Shown in pieces: positions 1 to 9,032 of a stretch of DNA of 64,000 nucleotides; the first letter of the stretch is position 1; each line of letters opens with the position of its first letter. The stretch is from Streptomyces amritsarensis. Lineage in GTDB: Bacteria > Actinomycetota > Actinomycetes > Streptomycetales > Streptomycetaceae. The DNA is taken from the NCBI RefSeq assembly GCF_001953875.1, contig NZ_MQUR01000019.1, positions 1 to 64,000 of the forward strand, written 5' to 3'. Below the pieces are notes generated by a model. It saw nothing but the letters and a program-made list of their open reading frames with translations, had not been told where the DNA came from and ran no database searches. The position numbers and the translations under genes were made by a program.

Positions 1-26
1 TAGGACCGGCCGCAGCGCTCGCGCGC

Positions 27-64
27 CTGTGCCCCGCCCGGCCCACCGGCCGGGCGGGGCACAG
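27..64. terminator. 17-bp hairpin, terminator of an upstream gene
   Basis: A perfect 17-bp inverted repeat (arms 27-43 and 48-64, four-base loop CACC) lies 22 bases before the first gene of the window. It has no T-run, as is usual for Streptomyces terminators. It probably ends a transcript coming from outside the window, and it also leaves little room for a promoter of the next gene. Confidence 0.75.
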
Positions 65-86
65 CTTTGCGGGTCATCATCGGTGC

Positions 87-737
87 ATGAGCGAGCGCAC
101 CGACCCGGAGCCGTCCCGGCCCCTGCGCTCCTGGATACGGTCCTCACCCGGAACGCACATCTGGCTGCTGATCATCGCCGTGACCAGCATCATCGTCGCA
201 ATAGCACCGGACCAGCTGGACCGCGTGCTGCTCCACCGCAACAGCAGCAACATCCACCAGCTCGTCCAGCACCCCGTCCGCGCCCTCATCAGTAGTGCGT
301 TCTGGATCGCGAACCCGGCCTCTCTCGCCCTCTACGTGGTGCTGTTCGAGGTGTTCCACGCACCCGTCGAACGCTGGCTCGGAACCCTTCGCTGGCTCGT
401 GATCGTGGCCACCGCCCATGTCGTCGCCACCCTGATCAGCCAGAAGGTCCTCCTGACGGCCATCCAGGACCAGCGGGCCCCGCGCAGCATGACCCACGTC
501 GTCGACATAGGCGTCAGCTACGGGCTTGCGGCCTCCATCGGGGTCCTCACCTACCGGCTCCCCAACCCCTGGAGATGGTTCTACCTGGCCGGAGTGATCG
601 CCTTCTTCGGGATCCCCGTCGTCACCGGCGGCACTTTCACCGACCTCGGCCACGCCATCGCGCTCGCCGTCGGACTGCTGTCCTGGCCGCTCACGCGCCA
701 CGTTGTTTCACGTGAAACATCTACACGTTTCACGTGA
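87..737 (+). CDS. rhomboid-like integral membrane protein
   Basis: The 216-residue protein has a short polar N-terminus followed by about six hydrophobic segments (near residues 24-42, 68-92, 100-122, 134-152, 158-176 and 186-205). The order and spacing resemble the rhomboid-like membrane proteins of Streptomyces. I see no clear GxSG serine motif, so protease activity is not supported; a pseudo-rhomboid is more likely. The last codons run through two parS sites, and the TGA stop lies inside the second one. The ATG follows the upstream terminator by only 22 bases, so the promoter must overlap the hairpin or the leader must be very short. Confidence 0.75.
   Translation: MSERTDPEPSRPLRSWIRSSPGTHIWLLIIAVTSIIVAIAPDQLDRVLLHRNSSNIHQLVQHPVRALISSAFWIANPASLALYVVLFEVFHAPVERWLGTLRWLVIVATAHVVATLISQKVLLTAIQDQRAPRSMTHVVDIGVSYGLAASIGVLTYRLPNPWRWFYLAGVIAFFGIPVVTGGTFTDLGHAIALAVGLLSWPLTRHVVSRETSTRFT
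704..719. other. parS site (ParB binding), copy 1
   Basis: The full 16-bp palindrome TGTTTCACGTGAAACA is present, which is the Streptomyces ParB-binding site used for oriC-domain segregation. It is inside the 3' end of the rhomboid-like gene, read as Val-Ser-Arg-Glu-Thr. Its centre is exactly 22 bp from the next site. Confidence 0.95.
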
Positions 738-740
738 AAC
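727..740. other. parS site (ParB binding), copy 2
   Basis: The 14-bp core GTTTCACGTGAAAC is exact, but the flanking bases are C and G instead of T and A. It supplies the stop codon of the preceding gene (TGA at 735-737). It is paired with copy 1 at 22 bp centre to centre, two helical turns. Confidence 0.93.
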
Positions 741-842
741 GTGACTAGTCGGCCTCCGCTTTGCGACGCAGTGCTCTGGGCGGAAATTCGCTGGTAAGGG
801 GCTTCGGGGCGGGGCAGAGTGAGTCGGGCGGGGAGCAACAAA

Positions 843-896
843 AGGTCCGGGGCAGCCACTTCGAGCGCGCCTTCTGGCGCGGGCTGCCCCGGACCT
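843..896. terminator. convergent terminator hairpin
   Basis: A perfect 15-bp stem (843-857 with 882-896) carries a GC-rich inner hairpin in its loop. It lies 18 bases beyond the stop of the leftward HAD gene and after the rightward rhomboid-like gene, so it can serve both strands. Confidence 0.8.
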
Positions 897-913
897 CTCG
901 TACGTCCGGCGCG

Positions 914-1726
914 TTATGCGGCGGCCAGCAGACGCTCCAGCACCACCGCGATCCCGTCCTCCTCGTTGGAGGTGGTCACCTCGTCGGCCACCGCCTTGAG
1001 TTCGACATGGGCGTTGGCCATGGCCACCCCGCGAGCGGCCCAGCCGAACATCGGGATGTCGTTCGGCATGTCGCCGAAGGCGATCGTCTCCGCCGCCTTG
1101 ACCCCGAGTCGGCGCGCTGCCAGGGACAGGCCGGTGGCCTTCGTCAGGCCCAGCGGCAGGATCTCGACTATCCCCGGCCCCGCCATGACGACGTCGACCA
1201 GGTTGCCCACGGTCTCCCGGGCCACCTTGACGAGCTGGTCGTCATCGAGCTCCGGGTGCTGGATGTAGAGCTTGTTGAGCGGAGCCGTCCACACCGCGGC
1301 GGTGTCCTCCAGGTAGAGGGCCGGAAGGCCTTCCTGCACCTGGTAGCCGGGCCCGAACAGGACTTCGCCGTCCACCCCGTCCCGACTGGCGGCCAGGGCC
1401 AGCGGACCGACCTCGGCCTCCAGCTTCGACAGCGCCAGCCCGGCGAGCTGCCGGTCCAGCGTCACCGAGGTCAGCAGCCGGTGCGCGCCCGCGTCGTAGA
1501 CCTGGGCGCCCTGTCCGCAGACGGCGATCCCCTTGTAGCCGAGATCGTCCAGGACGTGCCGGGTCCAGGGCACGGCACGGCCGGTGACGATGATGTGGGC
1601 CGCGCCCGCTGCGGTGGCCGCGACGAGCGCTTCACGAGTGCGTTCCGAGACGGTGTCGTCGCCACGCAGCAGCGTGCCGTCGAGGTCGGTTGCGACGAGC
1701 TTGTAGGGGAACGTGGCCGGGCTCAC
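914..1726 (-). CDS. HAD-superfamily hydrolase, Cof type
   Basis: Predicted sugar- or nucleotide-phosphate phosphatase of the Cof/HAD-IIB family, 270 residues. Motif I is DLDGTLL near the N-terminus (Asp nucleophile and second Asp), motif II is the Thr of VTGRA, and motifs III/IV are the Lys before the cap end and [10 protein letters not shown] near residue 230. I chose the GTG at 1726 because it overlaps the serS stop (GTGA), the usual sign of translational coupling, and puts motif I at residues 12-17. A longer reading to 1852 would have a low-complexity N-terminus inside serS. Transcribed after serS as a two-gene operon. The substrate cannot be told from sequence. Confidence 0.88.
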   Translation of the reverse strand: MSPATFPYKLVATDLDGTLLRGDDTVSERTREALVAATAAGAAHIIVTGRAVPWTRHVLDDLGYKGIAVCGQGAQVYDAGAHRLLTSVTLDRQLAGLALSKLEAEVGPLALAASRDGVDGEVLFGPGYQVQEGLPALYLEDTAAVWTAPLNKLYIQHPELDDDQLVKVARETVGNLVDVVMAGPGIVEILPLGLTKATGLSLAARRLGVKAAETIAFGDMPNDIPMFGWAARGVAMANAHVELKAVADEVTTSNEEDGIAVVLERLLAAA

Positions 1727-3000
1727 TTGGTGATCGGCTCCAGGACCTCGCGGCCGCCGAGGTAAGGACGCAGCGCCTCGGGCACCCGGACGGAGCCGTC
1801 GGCCAGCTGGTGGTTCTCGAGGATCGCCACGATCGTGCGCGGAACCGCGCACAGGGTGCCGTTCAGCGTGGACAGCGGCTGGGTCTTCTTGCCGTCGCGG
1901 TAGCGGATCGACAGGCGGCGGGCCTGGAAGCTGTCGCAGTTCGAGGCGGAGGTCAGCTCACGGTACTTGCCCTGGGTCGGGATCCACGCCTCGCAGTCGA
2001 ACTTGCGCGATGCGGACGCACCCAGGTCACCCGTGGCGACGTCGATCACCTGGAACGGCAGCTCCAGGCTGGTCAGCCACTGCTTCTCCCACTCCAGGAG
2101 CCGCTGGTGCTCGGCCTCGGCGTCCTCCGGCGCGACGTACGAGAACATCTCGACCTTGTCGAACTGGTGGACGCGGAAGATGCCGCGGGTGTCCTTGCCG
2201 TACGTACCGGCCTCACGGCGGAAGCACGGGGAGAAGCCGGCGTATCGGAGCGGCAGCTTGTCGCCCTCGATGATCTCGTCCATGTGGTACGCGGCGAGCG
2301 GGACCTCGGAGGTGCCGACCAGGTAGTAGTCGTCCTTCTCCAGGTGGTAGACGTTCTCCGCGGCCTGGCCGAGGAAGCCGGTGCCCTCCATGGCGCGCGG
2401 GCGGACCAGCGCCGGGGTCAGCATCGGGATGAAGCCGGCCTCGGTGGCCTGGGCGATCGCCGCGTTGACGAGCGCCAGCTCCAGCAGGGCGCCCACACCG
2501 GTCAGGTAGTAGAAGCGCGAGCCCGAGACCTTGGCGCCGCGCTCGACATCGATGGCGCCCAGCAGCTCGCCGAGCTCCAGGTGGTCCTTGGGCTCGAAGC
2601 CCTCGGCGGCGAAGTCGCGGATGGTGCCGTGCGTCTCCAGGACGGTGAAGTCCTCTTCTCCGCCCACGGGTACGTCCTCATGGACGATGTTGCCGAGCTG
2701 GAGCAGAAGGCGCTTGGCGGCTTCGTCGGCCTCGTTCTGCTCGGCCTCGGCGGCCTTGACGTCCTGCTTGAGCTGTTCGGCCTTCTTCAGCAGCTCCGTC
2801 CGCTCCTCCGGGGAGGCCTTCGGGATGAGCTTGCCGAGCGACTTCTGCTCATTGCGCAGTTCGTCGAAGCGCATGCCGGAGGACCTGCGGCGCTCGTCCG
2901 CGGAGAGCAGGGCGTCGACGAGTTCGACGTCCTCTCCACGAGCGCGCTGCGAGGCGCGGACACGGTCAGGGTCTTCACGGAGCAGCCGGAGGTCAATCAC
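1723..3000 (-). CDS. serS: seryl-tRNA synthetase
   Basis: Charges tRNA-Ser with serine in the cytoplasm. At 425 residues it has the normal bacterial length. The N-terminal [12 protein letters not shown] start and a long charged coiled-coil arm (about residues 30-110) are typical. The class II motifs follow: motif 2 around [21 protein letters not shown], and motif 3 around the [10 protein letters not shown] and [18 protein letters not shown] stretches. The start is GTG at 3000 with GGAGGG almost touching it, a very tight spacing. It shares a 4-base overlap with the downstream HAD gene. Three tRNA-Ser genes occur elsewhere in the window. Confidence 0.97.
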   Translation of the reverse strand: MIDLRLLREDPDRVRASQRARGEDVELVDALLSADERRRSSGMRFDELRNEQKSLGKLIPKASPEERTELLKKAEQLKQDVKAAEAEQNEADEAAKRLLLQLGNIVHEDVPVGGEEDFTVLETHGTIRDFAAEGFEPKDHLELGELLGAIDVERGAKVSGSRFYYLTGVGALLELALVNAAIAQATEAGFIPMLTPALVRPRAMEGTGFLGQAAENVYHLEKDDYYLVGTSEVPLAAYHMDEIIEGDKLPLRYAGFSPCFRREAGTYGKDTRGIFRVHQFDKVEMFSYVAPEDAEAEHQRLLEWEKQWLTSLELPFQVIDVATGDLGASASRKFDCEAWIPTQGKYRELTSASNCDSFQARRLSIRYRDGKKTQPLSTLNGTLCAVPRTIVAILENHQLADGSVRVPEALRPYLGGREVLEPITK

Positions 3001-3205
3001 CCCTCCAGGCTACCGGGCTGGGCTTCCTGGGATCACACCGATATCACGCTGCGTGTCGCTATGCCCCAATTGCGACGAATGGATAAGTCTTGATCGCTGA
3101 CCGGAACCGACCCTTCTGGGGCTGTCAATAAAGGCGGGCCGATTCCCCGAAAAGGGGCACAATGCCGGATCGCGAGCCGCCCCTGAGCAGGGCCGGAGGT
3201 GGTTC

Positions 3206-3515
3206 TTGTCCACAGGAATTGTGACCGTCCGCAGCTTATCCACAGGCTGTGTGCTGTATCTGTGGACACAGGAATAGATCATTCCTGATCGCTGGATGGC
3301 CGAGGTGAATCAGGGTTCAAACCACCCTCACACACTCATTCGGGTGGGAAAGACTCGCTCCAAAGAGTTGATCGGCGATACGGAGGTGACAGCGTTCACC
3401 TCCCGCTTCCCAGCGTGAAACCTGGACCACCCGACCGATATGTCGACCTTGTCGCGTCGCTCTGTCGACTTGTCCCCAGGTCCCCATCTCGGCCTGTGGA
3501 TAACTCTGTGGACAG
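3206..3515. other. DnaA-box cluster in the serS-pheA gap
   Basis: The 524-base gap 3001-3524 has no gene but holds three perfect DnaA boxes: TTGTCCACA at 3206-3214 (+), TTATCCACA at 3236-3244 (+) and TTATCCACA at 3495-3503 (-). One-mismatch copies occur at 3261-3269 (-, GTGTCCACA), 3470-3478 (+, TTGTCCCCA) and 3507-3515 (-, CTGTCCACA). They form two groups about 250 bp apart with mostly opposite orientation. Such high-affinity clusters outside oriC can titrate DnaA. The serS promoter must also lie here; a TTGACA at 3128-3123 on the minus strand is the only clear -35-like hexamer I see, without a good -10. Confidence 0.75.
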
Positions 3516-3524
3516 GGGACGCCG

Positions 3525-4460
3525 CTACGCCCGGCCGTCGAGACAGCGCGCCAGCCAGTCGGAGGCAGCCGTGAAGTCGCCATCGGACGTTCCGGGCCGG
3601 GGGGAGCGGACGTCACTCTGCGCAACGCCGGCCCGCGGGTAGGAGCCGAGGAAGCGGACCTGGGGACAGGTCCGCTTGAGGCCCATGAGCGCCTCGCTGA
3701 CCCGCCGGTCCGAGATGTGGCCCTCGGCGTCGACGGCGAAGCAGTAGTTGCCGATGCCCTGTCCGGTCGGACGGGACTGGATCAGCATCAGGTTCACCCC
3801 GCGGACGGCGAATTCCTGGAGGAGTTCCAGCAGCGCACCGGGGTGGTCGTCGCCGAGCCACAGCACGACGGATGTCTTGTCGGCGCCCGTCGGCGCCGCC
3901 GGCCGTGCGGGGCGTCCTACCAGCACGAACCGGGTCTCGGCGTTCTCCGCGTCGTGGATCTCGGTGACCAGCGGCACGAGGCCGTAGGTGGCGGCGGCGA
4001 ACTCGCCCGCGAAGGCGGCGTCGAAGCGACCCTCCTGGACCAGCCGGGCGCCGTCGGCGTTCGAGGCCGCCGACTCCCACACCGCGTCGGGCAGGTTGGC
4101 CCGCAGCCAGTTGCGTACCTGGGGCTGGGCGACCGGGTGCCCGGTGACGGTCTTCACGTCCGACAGGGCGGTCCCCGGCCGTACCAGCAGGGCGAACGCG
4201 ATGGGCAGCAGGACCTCGCGGTAGATCATCAGCGGCTCGCCCGAGGCCAGCTCGTCGAGGGTGGCCGTGACCCCGCCCTCCACCGAGTTCTCGATCGGCA
4301 CGAGGGCAGCGGCCGCCTCGCCGTTGCGCACGGCGTCCAGGGCGGCCGGGACCGACACCATCGGGACGAGCTCCCGGGTCGCGGCTTCCGGCAGGGTGCG
4401 CAGGGCGGCCTCGGTGAAGGTGCCCTCGGGACCGAGATACGTGAAGCGGGTGGCTGACAT
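3525..4460 (-). CDS. pheA: prephenate dehydratase
   Basis: Converts prephenate to phenylpyruvate in phenylalanine synthesis. The 311-residue protein has the catalytic PDT domain first: YLGPEGTFTEAAL at residues 8-20, PIENSVEGGV near 55-64 and the Thr of the ENAETRFVLV segment near 175. A C-terminal ACT regulatory domain follows, with GALLELL and QSRPTGQGIGNYCF for phenylalanine feedback (the family's usual Glu of ESRP is Gln here). About 25 residues after the ACT domain look disordered. It starts 42 bases after the stop of the DyP peroxidase gene on the same strand, so read-through from the copper cluster is possible. Confidence 0.96.
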   Translation of the reverse strand: MSATRFTYLGPEGTFTEAALRTLPEAATRELVPMVSVPAALDAVRNGEAAAALVPIENSVEGGVTATLDELASGEPLMIYREVLLPIAFALLVRPGTALSDVKTVTGHPVAQPQVRNWLRANLPDAVWESAASNADGARLVQEGRFDAAFAGEFAAATYGLVPLVTEIHDAENAETRFVLVGRPARPAAPTGADKTSVVLWLGDDHPGALLELLQEFAVRGVNLMLIQSRPTGQGIGNYCFAVDAEGHISDRRVSEALMGLKRTCPQVRFLGSYPRAGVAQSDVRSPRPGTSDGDFTAASDWLARCLDGRA

Positions 4461-4502
4461 GCGATCAGCCTAATGCCGGGGTGCCGGCCACCGCGGCGCT
4501 GT

Positions 4503-5780
4503 TCACCCTTCGAGCAGCCGCTGGCCGACGTACTCGCCGCTGCGCGGCCCGGGCGGAACCGCGTACAGGCCGCTGGACTCGTGGCGGATGAACGCCGACA
4601 GCGCGTCCCCGCGGTCGAGCTTGCGCTGTACGGGTACGAACCCGCGCAGCGGGTCGGCCTGCCAGCAGATGAACAGGAGCCCGGCGTCGGGAGCACCGTC
4701 CGGGCCGATCCCGTCGTGGAAGGAGAAGGGACGCCGCAGCATGGCGGCCCCGCCGTTCTGCTCGGGGGCCGAGATCCGGGCGTGGGCGTTGGACGGGATG
4801 ACGGGCTTGCCGTCGGGGCCGATCTTGTCGAGTTCCATCTCGGTGGTCTCGCCGCCGCCCGTCAATGGGGCCCCGGTGGCCTTGGTCCGGCCGATGACCT
4901 GCTCCTGCTGCGCGAGGGACTGCTTGTCCCAGTCGTCGAGGAGCATGCGGATGCGCCGCACGACGGCGTACGAGCCCCCGCCCATCCAGGCGTGCTCTGC
5001 GGGCCCGGGGCCCGCCGCGGGAACGAAGATCCGTTTGTCGAAGTCGGGCTCGGAGGGCTTCGGGTTGCCGGTGCCGTCGACCTGCCCCATGAGGTTGCGG
5101 GCGGTCATCGGGGTGCCGGTCGCGCCGGGGGACCTGTTGAAGCCGTTCATCTGCCAGCGGATACGCGCGGCCTCTCCGGCGTCCTTCTGGAGGGCGCGCA
5201 GGGCATGGAAAGCCACGAGTCCGTCGTTCGCGCCGATCTGGACCCACAGGTCGCCGTTGCTGCGCCGCGCGTCGAGCCGGTCGGAGGAGAAGTCGGGCAG
5301 CGGGTCGAGCGCTGTGGGGCGGCGGGCCCCCAGGCCCGTGCGCTCGAAGAAGGAGTGCCCGAAGCCGAAGGTGATCGTGAGAGAGGACGGCCCCGCGTCG
5401 AGGGCGATACCGGTGTCGCCGGTCGGGGCGGTTTCGCCCGCCATGAGCCGCCGTGCGGTGTCGGACCAGCGCCGCAGCAGCGCCGCAGCCTCGGGGCGGC
5501 CCGCTCCGGGTGCCAGGTCGAAGGCGACGACGTGTCCCTTGGCCTGCAGGGGGGTGGTGATGCCGGCCTGGTGGTCCCCGTGGAACGCCACCTGAGTGGC
5601 TCCGAGGGAGGAGAGGCTCCCTGCCGCTCCGGTGGCGGATCCGCTTCCGGGGCCGGCGAGCGCGGAGTGCGCCAGGGCGCCGCTCGCGCCGCCGAGGGCC
5701 AGGCCCGCGGCGCCTGCGGCGCCGACGGTGCCCAGCAGCCGTCGCCGGGAGATCTCGATGTCGGGGTTGCTCTCGGTCAC
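4503..5780 (-). CDS. dtpA: Tat-exported DyP-type heme peroxidase (DtpA/EfeB family)
   Basis: Heme peroxidase exported by the Tat pathway. Residues 11-17 hold the twin-arginine motif SRRRLL, followed by an Ala/Gly-rich hydrophobic stretch to about residue 45. The family signature GXXDG appears as GQVDGTGNP. At 425 residues it has EfeB/DtpA size. I chose the GTG at 5780, 5 bases after the stop of the CopC-CopD gene, because it places the Tat motif near the N-terminus. In S. lividans the DyP enzyme DtpA, encoded with Sco and ECuC, is needed for maturation of the copper-radical oxidase GlxA. The same gene order here supports that role rather than iron uptake by EfeUOB, whose other genes are absent. 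Confidence 0.9.
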   Translation of the reverse strand: MTESNPDIEISRRRLLGTVGAAGAAGLALGGASGALAHSALAGPGSGSATGAAGSLSSLGATQVAFHGDHQAGITTPLQAKGHVVAFDLAPGAGRPEAAALLRRWSDTARRLMAGETAPTGDTGIALDAGPSSLTITFGFGHSFFERTGLGARRPTALDPLPDFSSDRLDARRSNGDLWVQIGANDGLVAFHALRALQKDAGEAARIRWQMNGFNRSPGATGTPMTARNLMGQVDGTGNPKPSEPDFDKRIFVPAAGPGPAEHAWMGGGSYAVVRRIRMLLDDWDKQSLAQQEQVIGRTKATGAPLTGGGETTEMELDKIGPDGKPVIPSNAHARISAPEQNGGAAMLRRPFSFHDGIGPDGAPDAGLLFICWQADPLRGFVPVQRKLDRGDALSAFIRHESSGLYAVPPGPRSGEYVGQRLLEG

Positions 5781-5785
5781 GCTGG

Positions 5786-7744
5786 TCAGCCGATCTTCAC
5801 GGTCTTCTGGACGGTGGTCTGGTCGATGTCGGACGTACGGACGGTCACGTCGATGCGCCATTCGCCGGCGAGCGGCAGTTGGACACCGGATGCGGTCCAG
5901 TGCCCGGGGGCGGACCGGTCGGGGACGACCGGCAGGGGGCCGATGTCCTTGGCCGGCAGGGTGAAGGCGACCTTCGCCTCGGGGAGGTCGAAGGGCTGCC
6001 CGTCGCCGGTGTCCGCCCAGAGGTGCAGGGTGTTGGCACCGACCCTGCCCGGGTCGAGCTCAAGCCGGACGGAGCCCTTGCCGTTCGGACCGCCGGTGTC
6101 GAACGGCAGGGTGATCTTCACGGCACGGTCGGGGACCGCGGTGGCGGTGGAGCCGCGGGCCGCCTCCTGCTCGACGGTGCGCCCGGGCTCGGTGCTCGTG
6201 AGGACCGTGGTCACCGCGAGCAGGACCACGGCGATCGCCGCCTCGGCCAGGACGGAGCGGCGCAGGCCCGCGCGGTCCGGGTCCGCGTCACGCATCCGCT
6301 TCTCGCGCGCGCTGTCCAGAGCGGCCCGCTGCCGGGCGAGCTGCGCCGCGCGCTCCCGGTCCACGGGTACGGCCGCGGGCTCTGTTTCACGTGAAACATC
6401 GTCGGCTGCGGATACCGGCGTACCCACCTTCACGTCGGCCGCTTCGAGCACGGCGGGTGACTCGGCGAGCCGGGCGGTCCACTTCCGCGAGGTGTAGGCC
6501 ACGGCGAGCAGAACCGCCACCAGGGCGACCTTGAGGAGCAGCAGCCGCCCGTATTCGGTGCCGGTGAGCGCGGACCAGGTGCCGGTCTGTCGCCAGGCCT
6601 GGTACACCCCGGTGACGGCCAGGACCACCACGCTGACGAAGGCGACTCGGGAGAACCGCCGGACCGCCGAGCGCTCGATCCCCGGCACCTTGTGCAGAGC
6701 GACGAGCAGCGCACAGAGACCGCCGAGCCAGGTGGCCACGGCCAGCATGTGGAGGATGTCGGCGGGCATGGCCAGACCGGGCTGGATACCGGTCGACGCG
6801 TGCTCGGACAGGGCCCAGGTGGCCGCGATGCCGCCGGAGACCACGGCGCCGCCGACGGCGAGGCCGAACGTGAGGTCGTTGGTGTCCCCGGCCTTCTCCT
6901 CTTCGCTCCGGCCGTCCTCCAGGCGGCGCGCGTACACGCCGAAGAGGACCGCGACGAAGAGGGCGGCCGCGCCCAGCAGGAGCAGCCGGGAGACCAGCGA
7001 CGCGCCCGTCTTCGTCTCCAGGACCGCCCGGAGACCCTCCAGGTCGAAGGCGTCGGCGAACCGGCCGGACCCCGTGTACGGAGTCCGCAGCACCAGCATC
7101 GCCAGGGTGGCGGCGGTCAGGGTGACCCAGGCCCGCACGACGAGCTTCTGGAGCGGCCGCTCGGCGGCACCCCGGCGCCAGCACAGCAGGACGAACGCCG
7201 CGCCGCCGACCAGGACGGTGAAGCCGGCGTAGGCGGCGTAGCGGGCGATGCCGTAGGCGATCCCGACGGGCCCGCCGCCCGCCGTCGTGGTGGGGAGGGA
7301 GACCTCGGTGGCCGAGGGCGCGCCGATGGAGAAGGTGAACGCGCCGGAGATGGGGTGGCTGTCTGCCGAGACGGCCTGCCAGGCGACGGTGTAGGTGCCG
7401 TTGGGCAGGCCGGAGTGGAGGGCGGTGCCGTAGCGGATGGTGTTCCCGCTGCACATGTCGCGCAGTTCACCGGTGTCCACCCGTCGCCCCTGCGGGTCGA
7501 GGACGCGGATCGAATCGTCGCCCATGGCGACCTGCTTCGAGAAGGAGAGCGTGACCTGGGCGGGTGCCGTGGCGACCACCGCCCCGTCCGTGGGGTCGCT
7601 CGCGGTGAGGGCGGCGTGCGCCGTGGCCGGTGCGGCCGCGGTGAACAGGGTCGCCAGCAGAGCTGCGAGGACCAGCGCGAGCCGTGGCAGGAATGCCGTG
7701 GCACGGGCGCGGGCCGTGGAGGGGGCGGGGGCGGTGGCCGTCAT
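5786..7744 (-). CDS. CopC-CopD fusion, copper transport membrane protein
   Basis: The 652-residue protein begins with a signal peptide (cleavage near residue 43, leaving His at or next to the mature N-terminus). Then comes a CopC beta-sandwich with the second copper ligand region SADSHPISGAFTF near residue 130, and a CopD-type membrane domain of about eight helices (about 160-430). A charged cytoplasmic linker of about 80 residues (430-510) precedes one more helix and an extracytoplasmic C-terminal domain. It likely moves copper across the membrane for the Sco/ECuC/DtpA system. The linker codes straight through a parS site (6384-6397). The start ATG lies 21 bases after the stop of the PCuAC gene. 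Confidence 0.88.
   Translation of the reverse strand: MTATAPAPSTARARATAFLPRLALVLAALLATLFTAAAPATAHAALTASDPTDGAVVATAPAQVTLSFSKQVAMGDDSIRVLDPQGRRVDTGELRDMCSGNTIRYGTALHSGLPNGTYTVAWQAVSADSHPISGAFTFSIGAPSATEVSLPTTTAGGGPVGIAYGIARYAAYAGFTVLVGGAAFVLLCWRRGAAERPLQKLVVRAWVTLTAATLAMLVLRTPYTGSGRFADAFDLEGLRAVLETKTGASLVSRLLLLGAAALFVAVLFGVYARRLEDGRSEEEKAGDTNDLTFGLAVGGAVVSGGIAATWALSEHASTGIQPGLAMPADILHMLAVATWLGGLCALLVALHKVPGIERSAVRRFSRVAFVSVVVLAVTGVYQAWRQTGTWSALTGTEYGRLLLLKVALVAVLLAVAYTSRKWTARLAESPAVLEAADVKVGTPVSAADDVSRETEPAAVPVDRERAAQLARQRAALDSAREKRMRDADPDRAGLRRSVLAEAAIAVVLLAVTTVLTSTEPGRTVEQEAARGSTATAVPDRAVKITLPFDTGGPNGKGSVRLELDPGRVGANTLHLWADTGDGQPFDLPEAKVAFTLPAKDIGPLPVVPDRSAPGHWTASGVQLPLAGEWRIDVTVRTSDIDQTTVQKTVKIG
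6384..6397. other. parS site (ParB binding), copy 3
   Basis: Exact GTTTCACGTGAAAC with flanking T and A, located inside the coding sequence of the CopC-CopD protein where it is read as Val-Ser-Arg-Glu-Thr in the cytoplasmic linker. It is a single site with no partner at 22 bp. Confidence 0.95.
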
Positions 7745-7765
7745 GGCGTGTCAGTCCTCGGTCCG

Positions 7766-8245
7766 TCAGTGGCCGTGGCCGGCCGTGGAAGTCGGAGCCT
7801 GCGCGTTGTACGTGCGTTCCTTCACGTCCAGCTCGACCTTGACGGAGCCGGCCTTCTCGAAGCGGAGCTCGACGGCGACCTTGTCGCCGACCTTGGGAGT
7901 GCTCTTGAGCCCCATGAACATGATGTGGTTGCCGCCACGCTCCAGCCGGAGCTCGCCGTCCGCCGGCACGTCCATCGACTGGACCTGCTGCATCTTCTGG
8001 TCCTTGGTCTCGTGGATCTGGAGATCGTCGGAGAGCGGGGAGGTGGCGCCGATGAGCTTGTCGGGCTCTTCGGTGGGGTTGCCGATGACCATGAAGGCAC
8101 CGGCCATCTTGTCGCTCACGGGCTGGGGCATGAAGGCGCCCTTGACGACGAGCGGCGGTTCGGCTTCGCCGGAACAGCCGGATATGGCAAGTGCTGCCGT
8201 CAGGGAGAAGGCGGCGGCGAGGGTGCGGATGGTGCGGGTGTTCAC
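7766..8245 (-). CDS. PCuAC-type extracytoplasmic Cu(I) chaperone (ECuC) lipoprotein
   Basis: The 159-residue lipoprotein has the lipobox ISGC with the modified Cys near residue 24. The PCuAC/DUF461 domain follows, with Met residues near 39, 47 and 52, His78 in the IHET segment and Met85, then GGNHIMFMGL near 104-113. These are the Met/His positions of the family's Cu(I) site. The tail ends in GHGH. The GTG start at 8245 overlaps the sco stop (GTGA). In S. lividans the ECuC protein passes copper to Sco. Its position next to sco indicates the same pair. Confidence 0.9.
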   Translation of the reverse strand: MNTRTIRTLAAAFSLTAALAISGCSGEAEPPLVVKGAFMPQPVSDKMAGAFMVIGNPTEEPDKLIGATSPLSDDLQIHETKDQKMQQVQSMDVPADGELRLERGGNHIMFMGLKSTPKVGDKVAVELRFEKAGSVKVELDVKERTYNAQAPTSTAGHGH

Positions 8246-8898
8246 GGGTTCTCCCCCTTGGCGAGCTTCGGCAGATCCTTGGTGTAGTCGTCGACGGTCG
8301 TGCCCTCGCCGTAGAGGACGTAGCCCTCGTCGGTCTTGGGCGAGAACGCGATGACCTGCGCGCCGTGCATGGAGACGACGCTGCCGTCGGCCTCCTTCTG
8401 GGCGGGATCGATGCCGATGCCGAGGGTCCGTGCGGCGGCCTGGATGGTCGCGAAGTCCCCGGTGAGTCCGATGAAGGACGGGTCCTGCGCCTTGAGCCAC
8501 GCACCGAGCGATTCGGGGGTGTCCCGTTCGGGGTCGGTGGTGACGAAGACGACCCGGAGGTTGTCCTGGTCCTCCTTCGGGAGGCTCTTCTTGGCGACGG
8601 CGACGTTGCTCATCGTCAGCGGACACACGTCCGGGCAGTTGGTGTAACCGAAGTAGATGAGGGTCGGCTTGCCCTTGGTCTGCTCGCGGAGGTTCCACGG
8701 CTTGCCGGTGGTGTCCGTCAGGACGAGTTCCGGCTTGTTGAAGGGGCGGTCCAGGACGGTGGCCGCCTTCTTGGCGTCCTGGCCGCCGGAGATCTGGGTG
8801 ACTCCGCTGTCGTTCTTGGCGGTTTCACCGCCGCAGGCGGTGAGGGCGAGTAGGGCCGCGGCGAGGAGCGCGGCGGCCGTCACACGTGTGGTGCGCAT
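8242..8898 (-). CDS. sco: Sco1/SenC-type copper metallochaperone lipoprotein
   Basis: The 218-residue thioredoxin-fold lipoprotein has lipobox LTAC near residue 22. Its copper motif CXXXCP appears as NCPDVCPLTM near residue 90, and the third ligand His is in MHGAQVIAF near residue 180. Sco proteins deliver copper to cytochrome c oxidase, and in Streptomyces to GlxA. I chose the ATG at 8898 because it gives a normal signal peptide; an upstream reading to 9141 would add 81 Pro/Ser-rich residues across the repeat region. It overlaps the ECuC gene by 4 bases. Confidence 0.93.
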   Translation of the reverse strand: MRTTRVTAAALLAAALLALTACGGETAKNDSGVTQISGGQDAKKAATVLDRPFNKPELVLTDTTGKPWNLREQTKGKPTLIYFGYTNCPDVCPLTMSNVAVAKKSLPKEDQDNLRVVFVTTDPERDTPESLGAWLKAQDPSFIGLTGDFATIQAAARTLGIGIDPAQKEADGSVVSMHGAQVIAFSPKTDEGYVLYGEGTTVDDYTKDLPKLAKGENP

Positions 8899-8968
8899 GG
8901 AGGGATGTCCCTGGGATCGGGGATGGGGTGAGAGGATGCCGGGCGCGACCGCGCCCGGGGCGCGGCCC

Positions 8969-9032
8969 GTCGGACGGAGCGGCCCGTGAGAGGGAGCAGC
9001 CGTCGGACGGAGCGGCCCGTCAGACGGAGCGG
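8969..9032. repeat. short direct repeat at the 3' end of ycnI
   Basis: The 19-base unit at 8969-8987 is repeated exactly at 9002-9020, 33 bases apart. A third partial copy at 9019-9032 overlaps the last codons (Arg-Arg-Arg-Ser-Val) of the YcnI gene. It looks like local duplication of the gene's 3' end in the 121-base gap before sco. No function is evident. Confidence 0.6.

Noticed and set aside
4503..5780. EfeB of an iron-uptake EfeUOB system
   Set aside because: EfeU and EfeO are absent and the neighbours are all copper proteins, so the DtpA assignment is better.
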